Assembly (NCBI RefSeq): GCF_040869045.1
Contig: NC_090319.1
Coordinates: 338,748,302 to 338,812,301 of the forward strand
Reading direction: 5' to 3'
DNA length: 64,000 nucleotides
Source: Eurosta solidaginis
Taxonomy: Eukaryota > Arthropoda > Insecta > Diptera > Tephritidae
Every line of letters starts with the position of its first letter. Within the stretch, counting starts at the first letter, position 1. The notes under the pieces are model-generated. The model made no database searches, was not told the origin of the DNA, and saw only the letters and a list, made by a program, of their open reading frames with translations. Shown piece after piece: positions 42,712-53,953 of the stretch. The position numbers and the translations under genes were made by a program.

Positions 42712-43905
42712 GATAGTCAGTCCGGTTTCAGGTCAAAGCGGAGCTGTACAACGGCACTATTATCTGTGACAGAAGAAATTCGTGAGCGAGTGGATGAAAG
42801 TTACATTGCCTTCTTAACACTTCTTGACCACTCCAAAGCTTTCGATTCTGTAGACCACACTCTGCTCTGTAGGAAGCTGGAAAACCTATTTAACTTCTCT
42901 GGTCATGCAGTTGCCCTTATAAGATCATATCTTGGCGATAGGACTCAAGCAGTATGTATAGATGGTGAAAAGTCTGACTTCCTTCATGTCTTAAGAGGCG
43001 TCCCTCAAGGCTCTATCCTGGGTCCTCTGTTATTTGTTCTGTACATCAATGACTTACCCGATGTCCTTAAGTATTGTAATGTTCATATCTACGCTGATGA
43101 TGTGCAGTTATTTACGTGTTGTCCTCGTGATCAAACTAGCTTGTGCATAAGTAACTTAAACCACGATTTGAATCAAATATTTTCATGGGCTGCTATGAAT
43201 GGCTTATGTATAAACCCGAATAAGTCAAAATGTATTGTTATTCATAGAAGGTCTTTTCCCACTAATGATTTAGAGAATGTAGTGTTCGACAATTCCGTTA
43301 TAGAATACGTAGATACGGCGAAAAACTTAGGTGTAATTTTTAACAAAACATTGACATGGAAAGACCATATTTTTAGAACGGTTGGGAAAGTGTATGGAAT
43401 GCTTCGTACACTATGGTTAACACAGTATTTCACGCCTTTGCGCATACGACTACTTCTGGCTAAAGCGTACTTAATATCTACGCTACTCCATGGTTGTGTG
43501 TTTTACTCAAACTGTGACTATCTGTGCAAGAACAAACTAAATGTTGTTTACAACAACATTGCTAGATATGTTTATGGGTTGAAAAGATTTGACCACGTAT
43601 CTCAACATGCTGAAAGGTTGCTAAACATTTCTTTCGAAAATCTTTTAAAAGTCAAAACACTGTCCTTCCTCCATAAATTGATACACACGAAGGAACCTGA
43701 CTATCTATATCGTAAGCTTATTTTTCTGCAATCATCAAGATCGGTGCTTCTTCTTAAGCACATCAGATACCGCTCGCTAACCTCTGAGCGTCAATTCTTT
43801 GTTACTGCAATACGTCTTTGGAACTCGCTACCTACTAGTCTTCGACTCTTAAGTAATGCTCTGCACTTCAGAAAAGAGCTAACATCATTTTTTAACGACT
43901 CTTAA
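42712..43905 (+). CDS. LINE reverse transcriptase, 5'-truncated, intact frame to stop (CR1/Jockey-like)
   Basis: The frame is open from 42712, reading SQSGFRSKRSCTTALL before the nominal GTG at 42766. It runs for at least 379 codons. RT motifs appear in order: FLTLLDHSKAFDSVDHTLL, LRGVPQGSILGPLLF, YINDLP, IYADDVQLF (catalytic YADD), NLGVIF and the post-RT region (LISTLLHGCVFYSN, FVTAIRLWNSLP). The endonuclease and N-terminal RT are missing through 5' truncation, so no working element remains. The uninterrupted frame suggests recent arrival. The 3' UTR runs to about 44245 and ends AAATAAATACATACATAC. It lies between two pieces of an LOA-type LINE. Confidence 0.85.
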   Translation, partial: DSQSGFRSKRSCTTALLSVTEEIRERVDESYIAFLTLLDHSKAFDSVDHTLLCRKLENLFNFSGHAVALIRSYLGDRTQAVCIDGEKSDFLHVLRGVPQGSILGPLLFVLYINDLPDVLKYCNVHIYADDVQLFTCCPRDQTSLCISNLNHDLNQIFSWAAMNGLCINPNKSKCIVIHRRSFPTNDLENVVFDNSVIEYVDTAKNLGVIFNKTLTWKDHIFRTVGKVYGMLRTLWLTQYFTPLRIRLLLAKAYLISTLLHGCVFYSNCDYLCKNKLNVVYNNIARYVYGLKRFDHVSQHAERLLNISFENLLKVKTLSFLHKLIHTKEPDYLYRKLIFLQSSRSVLLLKHIRYRSLTSERQFFVTAIRLWNSLPTSLRLLSNALHFRKELTSFFNDS

Positions 43906-44245
43906 ACTGGATCTCAAATTGTTGTTGTTAAAATGTTCATTTCTAAGTCCTTTTCCTTTCTCTGTGTCTTCTTTCTTTGTTTGTTAAATACTATTCAATC
44001 TATAACCAGCCAAAGGTTATCATCACTACTGCTGTCTTTTAATATTTATTAACTACTTTTCTTTAGTTTTAAGATTTACATTTACATACATAAATATTTC
44101 ACTATTGTCCGCTATATTTAATTTAATTTGATTAATCTAATTTATTATTATAAATGTTCAATTTTTATAGCTCATGCTATTCATGACTAGCACTGTTAAA
44201 TAATTTGTCAAAATTGTTGTGCTAGGAACAAATTTTCAAATAAAT
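43906..44245 (+). other. 3' UTR and tail of the truncated LINE
   Basis: Non-coding, AT-rich, ending in an ATACATAC repeat (44234-44263) that could be the LINE tail. The exact junction is unclear. Confidence 0.45.
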
Positions 44246-44285
44246 ACATACATACAATACATACAGTTAAGCTGGCACTATGTAA

Positions 44286-44890
44286 GTCGCTGGTCTGGTT
44301 TAAAGCACAGCGAGCATTGCTATGAGCGAACAGCGCTATGAGCTGCTTGATTTCGGACACTCTAATATTCTTATCAGCATCGATTGTTCCCTGGCAAAGC
44401 AAACTATTGTATGCCCTTTGGCCGTGTTTCAACACTTTTATTCCCTCACGCGAGAAAACTGGTTTACGGATGGATCGAAGTTGGAGGATTGGAGGCGAGA
44501 TTTCTCTATAAAGCTCGATTCAAGGCGCATGTCAAAGCTGCCTAATGGCAGTAATGTCTCTCTCCTAAGCGAAAGATGATGCGATTAAAGATGCGGTGGA
44601 CTGGTTGCTATCCATTACTACTACGGTTAGAGCATTCTACATCTACTCGAACATACAAGTAGCAATTAAGGAAAAAGGAGTGCCTATCCTCGTTAGCAAT
44701 TGGCATGATTTGCCTTTACTTCTATAAATGAAAAGCACTTGTTGGGCTGTCAGATGGGTCTCGAGACAGGTAAGCAATCGCTGTACTTACATTCTTCCTT
44801 GTATATAGCTTAGTAGCAAGATTCTTCTGGACGGAAGTGGTTGGCATGCGGTCTGTTGGAATCAATGGGCTCACTGAAGCTACCATTCAA
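44286..44890 (+). pseudogene. LOA/R1-type LINE, RNase H fragment and 3' end
   Basis: The frame at 44322-44579 has GHSNIL then ENWFTDGSKLEDW, the linker and first RNase H motif. Later frames are broken (VRAFYIYSNIQVAIKEKG-like). The end near 44890 reads accattcaatctaacctagc, like R1/LOA-type 3' ends. Confidence 0.6.
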
Positions 44891-44899
44891 TCTAACCTA

Positions 44900-45880
44900 G
44901 CCTTGGGTTAACAAGAAGTTTCTGGGCTGAATTACTGATTAACTCCACATTAAAACAAAAATGTTCTCTACCTTCTAATTGTGCCAGAGCCTATGTATCT
45001 TACTTTTTCGCGGAAACAATTAATTAAGCTATTGCATTGATTTTAGGTGCGAACATCCTTGCCCTTAGTGCCGTAAAGTGGTATAGGTAAAGCTGTAAAA
45101 GTCTGTGAGATGCCCGATATTCCAACATGTTTTGAGAAAATGACAAATGTCTTAGAGAAATTGGCTCAAATAAGTTTGAGAAAAGAGAAAATGTGTTTAA
45201 GAAAGGGTATTCGCAATCCCACTTCTACTCCCGAAAGTATTTTGTTAATGTTTTTCATTTGTTCTGAAATATCTACATTTGCTTATTTATCAAATACCTT
45301 TGATCTTTTCTTAAATACAGGCGGAAAGGTGTAGTTCCAATAAAGGCAGCAGGAATCCTGCATAATTCACTAGCCGATTCTAGATGCGTCATAGTTATTT
45401 GAGATGTGTGGATACTCCGTTCTGAATCCGCCAATAGTCTGCATATATTCTTTCATTTTTATGCGAATGGATTGTTCTTTGTTCTGCAATTCACATAATT
45501 TTGCGTATAAACCTAAATTTGTATGAATTGTTGTGCATATATATGTAAATATGTATGTGGTAGGTATGTTTTTTACCTGTTTCGGTGCATGGTTTTGTTG
45601 AGTCATAATGACTCAAAGACAGCTGAGCAATTCACCTTGCATGAATTTTGGCAACATTTTTTTTAGTCTGAAATCACCACAGTTCGTCGCATTTAAAGAG
45701 TCGAAAAAAGCCCAAACTATGCAAATAAAACAAATAAGGAGGGAATAAGTTTTTATATATATTATATTAGACCAGGCAGGAAAAAGAAAAAGGCCGCGAG
45801 TACCAAGTAGTCGTATGTGTGCGGAGAGAAAACTTCAGTTTTTTAAGATTTCGATTAGTTTGCGATTCACTAATCGTTCC
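44900..45880. other. no gene recognised
   Basis: Short frames only. No motifs. Confidence 0.4.
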
Positions 45881-45889
45881 CATTTAGCC

Positions 45890-46290
45890 TTTGATTACAG
45901 TTCCTTAATAAGTATCGTATTCGATTAGGTTTTTGGTACCATTTGCAGTAACAACTTTGGTTTTAATTTGAAATTTTGAGTTCTATTCCGGTTCTAGTCT
46001 CCTTTCTTTTCCGTTTCTTTTCCAGCTCTCTCTTCGGTTCTTGAATTGATACCCGACCTAGTTTGGGTGCCGGTTATAGCATCGGTTTGGTTCTGGTTTC
46101 GGTAATGTTCTGTTCGATGAGTTTTGGTTACGTTTCGAGTTTCGGTTTAACTTTCCTTTTAGTTAAAATTTTTATTCCGAAATCCGATATGGCTTGGTTT
46201 TTGTTTTGTTTCGGATCCGGATTTGTTCCAGATTCTGTCTTGGAGCCGATTACGGTTTAAGTTAAGCCTCGGACTGCTCTGGTCCCGTTT
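45890..46290 (+). repeat. degenerate GGTTTCGGTT-type repeat
   Basis: Irregular units such as GGTTTTGGTACC, TTCCGGTTCTAG, GGTTCTGGTTTCGG and GGATCCGGATTTG recur in the style of the other degenerate arrays in the window. Confidence 0.5.
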
Positions 46291-46314
46291 TGTTTTCCAT
46301 TGAGGGTTCAAGTT

Positions 46315-46498
46315 TTTTTCTTTGCTTTCCTTTTCCGTTCTTTTTCTTTTCTTTATTTTTCTTTTTTTTTCCTTTTCTTTCTTTCCATTCATTTCATTTT
46401 CTTCCTTTTCTTTCCTTGCCTTTCCTTCCCTTCCTTTTCTTTCGTTTCCTTTCTTTTTATTTTCCTCCTTTCCTTTTCTTTCGCTTCCTTTCAATATG
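46315..46498 (+). repeat. polypyrimidine tract (CTTT/CCTTT)n
   Basis: Nearly pure C/T over about 180 bp. The Phe/Ser/Leu frames on plus and Lys/Glu frame on minus are artefacts. Confidence 0.9.
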
Positions 46499-46993
46499 AA
46501 TGACTCACTTTAATTTCTAGAATACGGTCTAATGTACATACTCATGCTCAACATGCAAACATCATTATCCCGCGCAAAATAACAATCACAACAACACTTG
46601 TCTGGCTCAATATGCAGCCAACCTTTGCCACAAACACAGAAACAACGATTTTGAGCTGCCCAAAAATTCATGGGAATTGTGAGCAGATGTTACTGTTGCT
46701 CCCTTTTGGAGTTGTTTCAGCTGATTATGTTGAGCCATCGAAGTGGCGTTGCAATTTTTTTGAAAAGCTCTATTTTTACTTACGTATTTTTTTTAAATAT
46801 GTAAGTGAGGAACAGGAAGATGCTTGAGATCGTGTCCTGTATTTTCAGATGTTTAAGAATGATGCATTGGAAACCGCAAGGTAGATATAAATTCAAAAGT
46901 AGTTACCAACCATTTATTGAGCCATTGACATGTATGTACATATGTAAGTATGTTTGAGTCTCAACATTGCTTTTTGGCGCAAAAGTTTTATGA

Positions 46994-47001
46994 TGCTGAA
47001 C
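46994..47001. repeat. target duplication of the hAT MITE (left)
   Basis: TGCTGAAC is repeated exactly at 47593-47600. An 8-bp duplication is the hallmark of hAT insertion. Confidence 0.9.
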
Positions 47002-47592
47002 CAGGGATGCACCTTAACGTTAAGCTAATCGTTTATCAAAAAATTTCCACCGTTTCCGTTGAAACACTTCGAAATATTATCGATAAAGAAATTATCAAGA
47101 TAAATTGTATCTCGTTTTTAACCGAAACGAAAAGCTTTCGTTAACTTTAAAAACGCTAACAAAAACGTGATACTTTATGTTTGAATTGTGCTGGCAATGC
47201 TATAGCCATGGTGAAGCCGTAAGGTGGTAGCAACGAGCGCACATACACACACAAACTCCATATAATTTGTTTGTGTAATTCGTTGGTGGTAATGTCAAAA
47301 ACACTCTGAGAAATGTTTGTACTGTCAAAATTCATGAGAAAAGTTGCAATCAGCTTGACTATTGCTTTCACCTTTAATGACTCCGCCATCAATCAGCTTT
47401 GCCAGCATAGTTTGAAATTAATAATGAACATAAACGATTTGATTCCGTTTTGATATGGCGGAAAACGAAACGAAATCATTTCGTTAATTTGACGTTTTTA
47501 ACGTTAATAAACGAAACGAAATGACTTTGTTTCGTTTATTAACGTTAATTATCGTAACGAAATGATATCGGTTCGTTGGTTAAGCATGCCTG
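47002..47592. mobile_element. 591-bp hAT-type MITE
   Basis: The ends are CAGGGATGC and (reverse complement) CAGGCATGC, flanked by the perfect 8-bp duplication TGCTGAAC. Subterminal regions are rich in AACGTTAA and CGAAACGAAA motifs in both orientations (47020-47155 and 47440-47575). The central 200 bp is related to 26.9-27.1 kb. No transposase frame. Confidence 0.88.
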
Positions 47593-48017
47593 TGCTGAAC
47601 AAGAAACTTTTTGAGCTAAATAAGAGAAGAATGAAACGAATAGAAATTGAAATAAAATATTTTGAGCGCCAAATATATGCTGCCACTTGCAGGAGTTCTT
47701 TAAATCACCCGTTCAGAATAAACTTTTAATTTGATATTGCATTGGTATTTTAAGGAAATTGGCGATGTGGATTGCAAAAGTGTTTTATTTATAAATCTTT
47801 AGACTAATAACAGGTATATGCAATCAGACCCCACTCCGATTTTGGCAGAGTCCAATGCGAATGAAAACCTCGTGCCCACTGTTTATTATTTCCAAGAATT
47901 CAGTTTTTTCTACTAACCCCAGAGAGTTGATCAGTTAGGCAAGTCCATTATGTTATGATATACTCTCTGTGGTGCAGTACAACGGTAAAAACTTAAAAAT
48001 GAAATGTTTTGCTTGAC

Positions 48018-48377
48018 GGCCACCGTGGTGTGATGGTAGCGTGCTCCGCCTATCACACCGTATGCCCTGGGTTCAACTCCCGGGCAAAGAAACGTCAAAA
48101 TTTTAGAAATAAGGTTTTTCAATTAGAAGAAAATTTTTCTAAGCGGGGTCGCCCCTCGGCAGTGACTGGCAAGCGCTCCGAGTGTATTTCTGCCATGAAA
48201 AGCTCTCAGTGAAAACTTATCTGCCTTGCAGATGCCGTTCGGAGTCGGCATAAAACATGTAGGTCCCGTCCGGCCAATTTGTAGGGAAAATCAAGAGGAG
48301 AACGACGCAAATTGGAAGAGAAGCTCGGCCTTAGATCTCTTCGGAGGTTATCGCGCCTTACATTTTTTTTATTTATT
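48018..48377 (+). mobile_element. tRNA-derived SINE, full copy with 16-bp target duplication
   Basis: AAATGTTTTGCTTGAC flanks it at 48002-48017 and 48378-48393. The A box TGGTGTGATGG is at 48026-48036 and the B box GGTTCAACTCC at 48070-48080, about 34 bp apart as in tRNA genes. The body is the cleanest in the window. The tail is TTTTTTTTATTTATT. The perfect long duplication suggests recent LINE-driven insertion. Confidence 0.95.
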
Positions 48378-48609
48378 AAATGTTTTGCTTGACTTTACCG
48401 CGAAGTTGTTTCACAATGGTTCCGCTTATAGCAGATGTCCGCTGAAACCATTGAAGTCTACCAATTTCGACTTTATAGTTTTCAAAAATGAAATTTGTGA
48501 TCGTTATTTTTATCTAAAGAGGCGAAAAAATTGCTAATTTAATACCTGAAAATTTGGGGTCAACGATCACCACTTTGGATGAAGGGGGTTTGATGACATA
48601 GATGGCTCA

Positions 48610-48720
48610 ACGTAGTCATATCAAATGGTTCCCGAGATGGTCGGGCTTGTATCTTGATGGTGCTATTTTCCGGAGGATCATCAACATCGATGGTATGTAT
48701 TTTAATAGCTACAAGTGAAG
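48610..48720 (+). repeat. (CAA)-tailed element fragment
   Basis: atatcaaatggttcccgaga, tggtcgggcttgta, ttgatggtgctattttccgg and atcatcaacatcgat match the middle to 3' part of the family. The final stem and tail are missing. Confidence 0.65.
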
Positions 48721-48729
48721 AATAATAAG

Positions 48730-50490
48730 GGTTAGAGGAGACTGGCAGGGATGGGCAATGAAGTAAAAAAGATGAAGATGAATAGGAAAATGCATAAAGG
48801 GAGAGGAAGGAGTCAGTGATAAAATGTGAGATGAATGATATGCAAAATGATTTCAGAAAACAAGGGGAAAAATACGAGCATAGTAGGGTGAGGAAAGGCA
48901 GATGGTGAGAGAGGATGATCGAATGATAAAGCGATAATGGAGAGAGAAAGAAGGGAAATTGAGAAATTGCATGGAAGAAAAAGAAGATGAATGCATAAAA
49001 ATATATACATAAATAGTGCAAATCATATAGTAAGCCATTAATGTGATTTTTATAGCTTGGTCGTTATCGGATAATTTTTAAGATTAGTTTTGTCTATTTT
49101 CATAAAAGCAGGCTCAGCCCGATCAACTTCGGATACTCTGCTAGTTGTTCTTGAAATACTTCGCTCCAATGTTATTGAATATATAGCTCGAAATTTTTCC
49201 TAGGATAACTCTTAAATTTTTTTATGCGTTGTGGGTGCCGAACGAAAGATGGAAACAAAAGTTTAAGTAAAGTCTGGATTTTTGTGCTCAATCGAATTCG
49301 GTCCGTTAAGCCCTCAAATCTAGCATTTTTTCAAGACAGATACCAAACTGTTAGGGAAAAGTTTAACTTTGAATTGCCTTTATACTTCGGTTCTATCTTG
49401 CTCGCTTCCCGCGAGTGGCCATTTGCTTAATTTGTACCTGATTGATTGCAATTTTGTCAGTAAAGAAAGCACGACAATGAGACAGAAGAAGATGTAGATT
49501 TGTTGGCATGGGTAGAGTGAGACAGAAACGGAGAGAGTTAGCATGTTTGGGCAGGAATAAATATCGATACATATCTGACGAGTCCATTAAAAATAACTTT
49601 TATACGCTTGAGCAGAGATGGCCATATTTTGTGCAATAAATCACTCAACGATACAGAGATTGTAAGGCACAGAATTAATCACTTTTCTTTGGCCAGCAGT
49701 GGTCGAATATTCACCAGATAACGGCAACTTTTGGGAATTTCAGTATACCTAGTAAGAAGTGGCGATACTTATTCTACAATAGCAAAAGAGCAGTTCCTCT
49801 ACCGCAAAATCTGTATCTCCCCAAGAGATCACAAGAGGAAAATATTTTTGAGTGCCTTTGCGATAGAAAATTCCTTGTGTGTAGTAATGACATACTTTAT
49901 AGCCACTATGCTTACAACACAAGGACACCGAGCATATCTAAGCCCAACAGAAATTTTTAAATTCTGAATTTTAAAATATATATGTATATGTCTGGCTTGA
50001 TTTTCAAGAACAGCAATTAAAGTAAATGCTTTATTATAATTTAAAATATCAACTTATGACACCCATTTCATAGCACTGCATTCCACACAGTCCCATTTTA
50101 ATTAACACAAGGCAAAAGTGAACATCCTGTCAAAACTCACTTTTGTTAGCTCTCGTTTTCACGTTCATATGGATTTTGACTTTCCATTTACATTGCCAGC
50201 ACATAATTATCATCATTGTGTTAGTCAACACCATCATTAGCATTGCGTCGTCGGACGATGCCATTTTCTCTGGCGACCGTCATTTCTATCACACTCATTG
50301 TCACTACCAACTTGACGTGGATTTCCTAATGAAGTGCAACCAATGCAATGAACTTTATTTTCGTTTTCCAATGTCACACAGTGTACTATTTCGTATTCTT
50401 TATAAAGTTAAATTTTGGGCAGGAGAGGGTAGGGAAGTATTGCATACATGTTTATCATCCTGTACTGCTGTTAGAAATATTCCAAGTCGC
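48730..50490. other. no gene recognised
   Basis: 48.73-49.0 kb is purine-rich on plus, so the minus-strand frames there are Leu/Ser/Phe-rich and not credible. Nothing else seen. Confidence 0.4.
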
Positions 50491-50502
50491 TAGTTTTCAG
50501 AT

Positions 50503-50651
50503 GGTGACGTTTAATAATGTCAATGGAACTAATGTCAATTGGTATTAATTCGCCTTTGAAAGAGAACTAATGTAAATGACATTAATTCCAAATCCAAAAA
50601 AGAACTAATGTCAATTGAATTAATTTCGCTTTGGGATTATTAAACGCCACC
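50503..50651. mobile_element. 149-bp MITE-like palindrome
   Basis: GGTGACGTTTAATAA (50503-50517) pairs with TTATTAAACGCCACC (50637-50651), 15 bp with one mismatch. Inside, AACTAATGTCAATT-type units recur three to four times in partly inverted order. No target duplication identified. Confidence 0.55.
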
Positions 50652-51104
50652 AACGCAAAAAGGAGAAAGGAGAAATAAGACTGTGAATTCCATTGCGGTT
50701 GTTAGACTGGAATTGGATGAGACCACGAAGAAGTATTTCAGATATTTGGGAAGTACTAAATTTTGCGACCCTGGTTCTCGAACATCTCAAGACGCGCACA
50801 TGCGGCTTATCCTGGCTTTTAATACCATTAACATAATATCAAAATAAAGGAGTATACAAGTTTCCAAGTCTTATTTCAAATTCCGAGGGCGAAACAATAA
50901 CTGGATGGAGTAATTTTAATTTTCTTAATGAATCAATTTTGAATACACATTTTTTTCAGTGCCATACATTTTTAAGCTATTGCATAGATTTTATCGCGGG
51001 CTTGGCGACTAAATCAAAAAAAAACCGTAACGGATATTTGTCAAAAAAGGTTCGAAAAGGTTCGAAAAAGTTCGGTGTTAGCAACAGGCCAAATACATAA
51101 AATT

Positions 51105-51930
51105 GGATCTCTATCATAAAGTTAAAGTTAAAGTTAAAATGAATGTTCAAGTTAAAGTGAATGTTAAAGTTAAAGCGAAAATTAAAGTTAAAGATAAAAA
51201 TAAAAATAAAGTTAAATTTAAAGTTAAGGTTAAAGTTGAAGTTAAAGTTAAAGTTAAAGTTAAAGTTAAAGTTAAAGTTAAAGTTAAAGTGAATGTTAAA
51301 GTTAAAGCCAAAATTAAAGTTAAAGTTAAAAATAAAGTTAAAATTAAAGTTAAAATGAAAGTTAAAGTTAAAGTGAATGTTAATGTTAAAGCGAAAATTA
51401 AAGTTAAAGTTAAAAATAAAGTTAAAGTTAAAGTTAAAATGAAAGTTAAAGTTAAAGTTAAGGTTAAAGTTAAAGTTAAAGTCGAAGTTAAAGTTAAAGT
51501 TCAGGTTAAAGTTAAAGTTAAAGTTAAGGTGAAAGTTAAAGTTAAGGTTAAAGTTAAACTTGAAGTTAAAGTTAAATTTAAAGTCAAAGTTAAAGTTAAA
51601 GATAAAGTTAAAGTTAAAGTGAATGTTAAAGTTAAAGCGAAAACTAAAGTTAAAGTTAAAAATAAAGTTAAAGTTAAAGTTAAAATGAAAGTTAAAGTTA
51701 AAGTTAAAGTTAAGGTTAAAGTTAAAGTCAAAGTTAAAGTTAAGGTTAAAGTTAAAGTTAAATTTAAAGTTACAGTTAAAGTTAAAGTTAAAATGAATGT
51801 TAAAGTTAAAGTGAATGTTAAAGTTGAAGCGAAAATTAAAGTTAAAGTTAAAAATAAAGTTAAAGTTAAAGTCAAAGTTAAAGTTAAGGTTAAAGTTAAA
51901 GTTGAAGTTAAAGTTAAAGTTAAAGTTAAA
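51105..51930 (+). repeat. GTTAAA hexamer array, about 820 bp, with higher-order variants
   Basis: More than 130 hexamers of GTTAAA and point variants occur. The variant block GTGAATGTTAAAGTTAAAGC starts at 51157, 51289, 51373, 51619 and 51811. The intervals of 132, 84, 246 and 192 are all multiples of 6. The hexamer frame never breaks, giving a 288-codon Lys-Val frame on plus (51103-51969) and a Leu-Thr frame on minus. Both follow from the repeat. Confidence 0.95.
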
Positions 51931-51934
51931 GGAG

Positions 51935-52200
51935 ATTTACCTGTACGTGCCGGTAAAATGCACCATTAAGACACTAGCTCGGTCACGATTGATATGACCA
52001 CATTAAACATTCTAGGTCATCCCGCACTCCCACCCCCTAGTTCCATGAGGAATTCGGGGTCGCCAGAGCCTCGCCTGCTAAATATGTGTATGGTACACTC
52101 ATATTTGTAACAGGATTCACCCCACGTAGGTGAGGTTGGCAATTGGGTTGCGGAAGCTCTGAAGCTATAAAATTTTGTTGTTGCGCTTATCAACTCCTTG
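51935..52200 (-). repeat. (CAA)-tailed element, internal fragment next to the hexamer array
   Basis: Reversed family blocks are present: gtacgtgccggtaa, caccattaagacactagctc, ggtcgccagagcctcgcctg and gtaggtgaggttggcaattg. A 25-bp extra segment sits within the gctaaa...aacaggatt block. The 3' stem and tail are replaced by the hexamer array. Confidence 0.7.
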
Positions 52201-53300
52201 AATCTCAGAAATACACTCTCGTAGTGTTTGCCGACAAGTAGATTTCGACAAGTATCGATTTAACACCGTTTTGGCCCACTGTGCGCAATTCACATTCTCT
52301 ATGAGTGTAAGTAAATGCTTTTACATACACGGAATCACGAGCACGCGACGAACGACCCCAACGCTTGAGATGCACTATTGGTGCGTAAATAAATTAGCCA
52401 AACTACGAACATACAACCATAGCAACAAATTTAAATCCCTTTCAGTCGGTAAGTAAAACGCTCTCCCTTTATGTGAACTGCATGCATACTATAAAGCCCC
52501 TTACAGAAGCCTGAAAATATATCCAAATCATATAATCACTCGCACCGCTTTTTTCGCTTTTTCACATTTCCATTTTAACAGCTGTTTTCAATGCTGTTCC
52601 AGCAATTTGCAATTGATAGTCGGGCCGGGTCTGGTATATTTCAAGTGCAACAATGAAATTGCACATTGGCTACAGCGCGTGAATTAGCATTTTTTGAAAT
52701 GTTTTTGTTGTTGTTGATTTGCTGACTTTCTTTGAAATCATTGCATATTTTTAAATGCGGAATTCGAATTCATTCTGACACGGCGCATACATTTAGAGGA
52801 AATGCATTTTAGTGCAAGCTGTTTTCATCGCTGTTTTTATGTTTTATTGCTAAATTACTAATTGTTGTTGATGTACTTGTTATTGTTGTTGTCTTCTTTC
52901 TGTCATTTGATTACAATGGCACAGCACGTCGTCAACCAAACGATTTCCGAGACTACTGACTGTTTCTCTACTTGCTTATAGGGTAGTATCTCTGTATGTT
53001 TATAGCGCAAAAACCATGAATGATTTTATTTTGTTTAGCACACAAAGTGTTACCGGAAGGCGCTGAAAGCCACAACTGTGCAGCAGCGGCACGTACTATG
53101 TATCTATTAGAATGCACTAAATCTATCTATGGAAGCATCCATTGGATTACAGACTGCAAAAGTTACAATTCACTTTATTTTAGTTTTACTTCAATATTTG
53201 TACTTAAATACACGTTCATTTGTAATACTTATGTACATTAGACTGGGTCGAAAAAAATTTACAAAATTTTTTCTTCAATTTTATGTTTGAATTTTTATTC
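52200..53300. other. no gene recognised
   Basis: Short frames at 52271 and 53020 lack motifs. Confidence 0.4.
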
Positions 53301-53481
53301 TTCTAAACACAGCGTGCTTTGCACACAGAGTATATTAACGTTGGCAACATAATGGCTGAACGGCATAAGCGATTCGAGATAAGTATAGACTTCCATATAT
53401 CAATATGCTCAAGTTAAAAAAACCAATTTAGCCATGTCTGTCCCTCCGTCCGTCTTTCTGTGATAGCGATAACTTGAGTAA

Positions 53482-53485
53482 ATAT
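53482..53485. repeat. ATAT target duplication of the solo LTR
   Basis: ATAT is repeated at 53954-53957. A 4-bp AT-rich duplication is typical of gypsy-group integration. Confidence 0.75.
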
Positions 53486-53953
53486 TGTAACGAATTTTGG
53501 GAAATTCCGCTTATTTGCAACCTTCTGTTAACGTTCGAATCGCTAAACTGTTGAATAAATCACTCCAATATTCTGTATTGCAAAATGGTCCTTATTAGTT
53601 TACTTTGGGAGTATTACAATTATACTTCACAATTAAACTTCAATTCGCAACTGATAGCGTGTTTAAATCAAACTGATTCTGACTACTCAGCTTGCGCTGC
53701 TTTTATACTCTCCGTTGCTTCATTCGCATATTTCTACTAAAGTCTAGACGTTTCGCCTTCTAGAACTGCTGTATCTCCTGCTTGGTAATTGAGGTACATA
53801 TATGCGTGTGTATGTGTGAGTAAAAACTTCGGCTGATGACTACATCTGTGTGTGTGAGGCATCTCTTTGTTGCCTTGTACATAAGAGTGGCTGCTTCATG
53901 TTTTTGTTTTTTCGTGATTATTAACTAGCCTAGCGATGTCAAAATTCGCCACA
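53486..53953 (-). mobile_element. solo LTR of a gypsy-group retrotransposon, 468 bp
   Basis: The plus strand starts TGTAACGAATTTTGGG and ends AAATTCGCCACA. Read on minus it is TGTGGCGAATTTT...AAAATTCGTTACA, so the ends are TG...CA with the inverted terminus TGTRRCGAATTTT. On minus there is a TATA box in GAGTATAAAAGCAGCGCAAG (about 53691-53710), followed about 25 bp later by an Inr-like TCAGTTTGA. This supports minus orientation. ATAT flanks both ends. No internal retroelement sequence remains, as expected after LTR-LTR recombination. Confidence 0.82.
53688..53712 (-). promoter_or_regulatory. LTR core promoter (TATA box)
   Basis: TATAAAAG on the minus strand within the solo LTR, with an AATCAGTTTGA initiator-like sequence downstream. 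Confidence 0.55.

Noticed and set aside
45110..45334. TTTGAGAAA/TTTCTTAAATA text as another foldback or MITE
   Set aside because: I could not find paired termini or a target duplication.
46159..46513. Lys/Glu-rich frame on minus and Phe/Ser/Leu-rich frames on plus
   Set aside because: All derive from the polypyrimidine tract.
48018..48090. tRNA gene
   Set aside because: The A and B boxes and spacing are tRNA-like, but the segment is the head of a SINE with target duplications, and no proper cloverleaf arms could be drawn.
51103..51969. 288-codon Lys-Val open frame and the opposite Leu-Thr frame
   Set aside because: A GTTAAA hexamer array gives these frames automatically. There is no start context, domain or conserved coding beyond the repeat.
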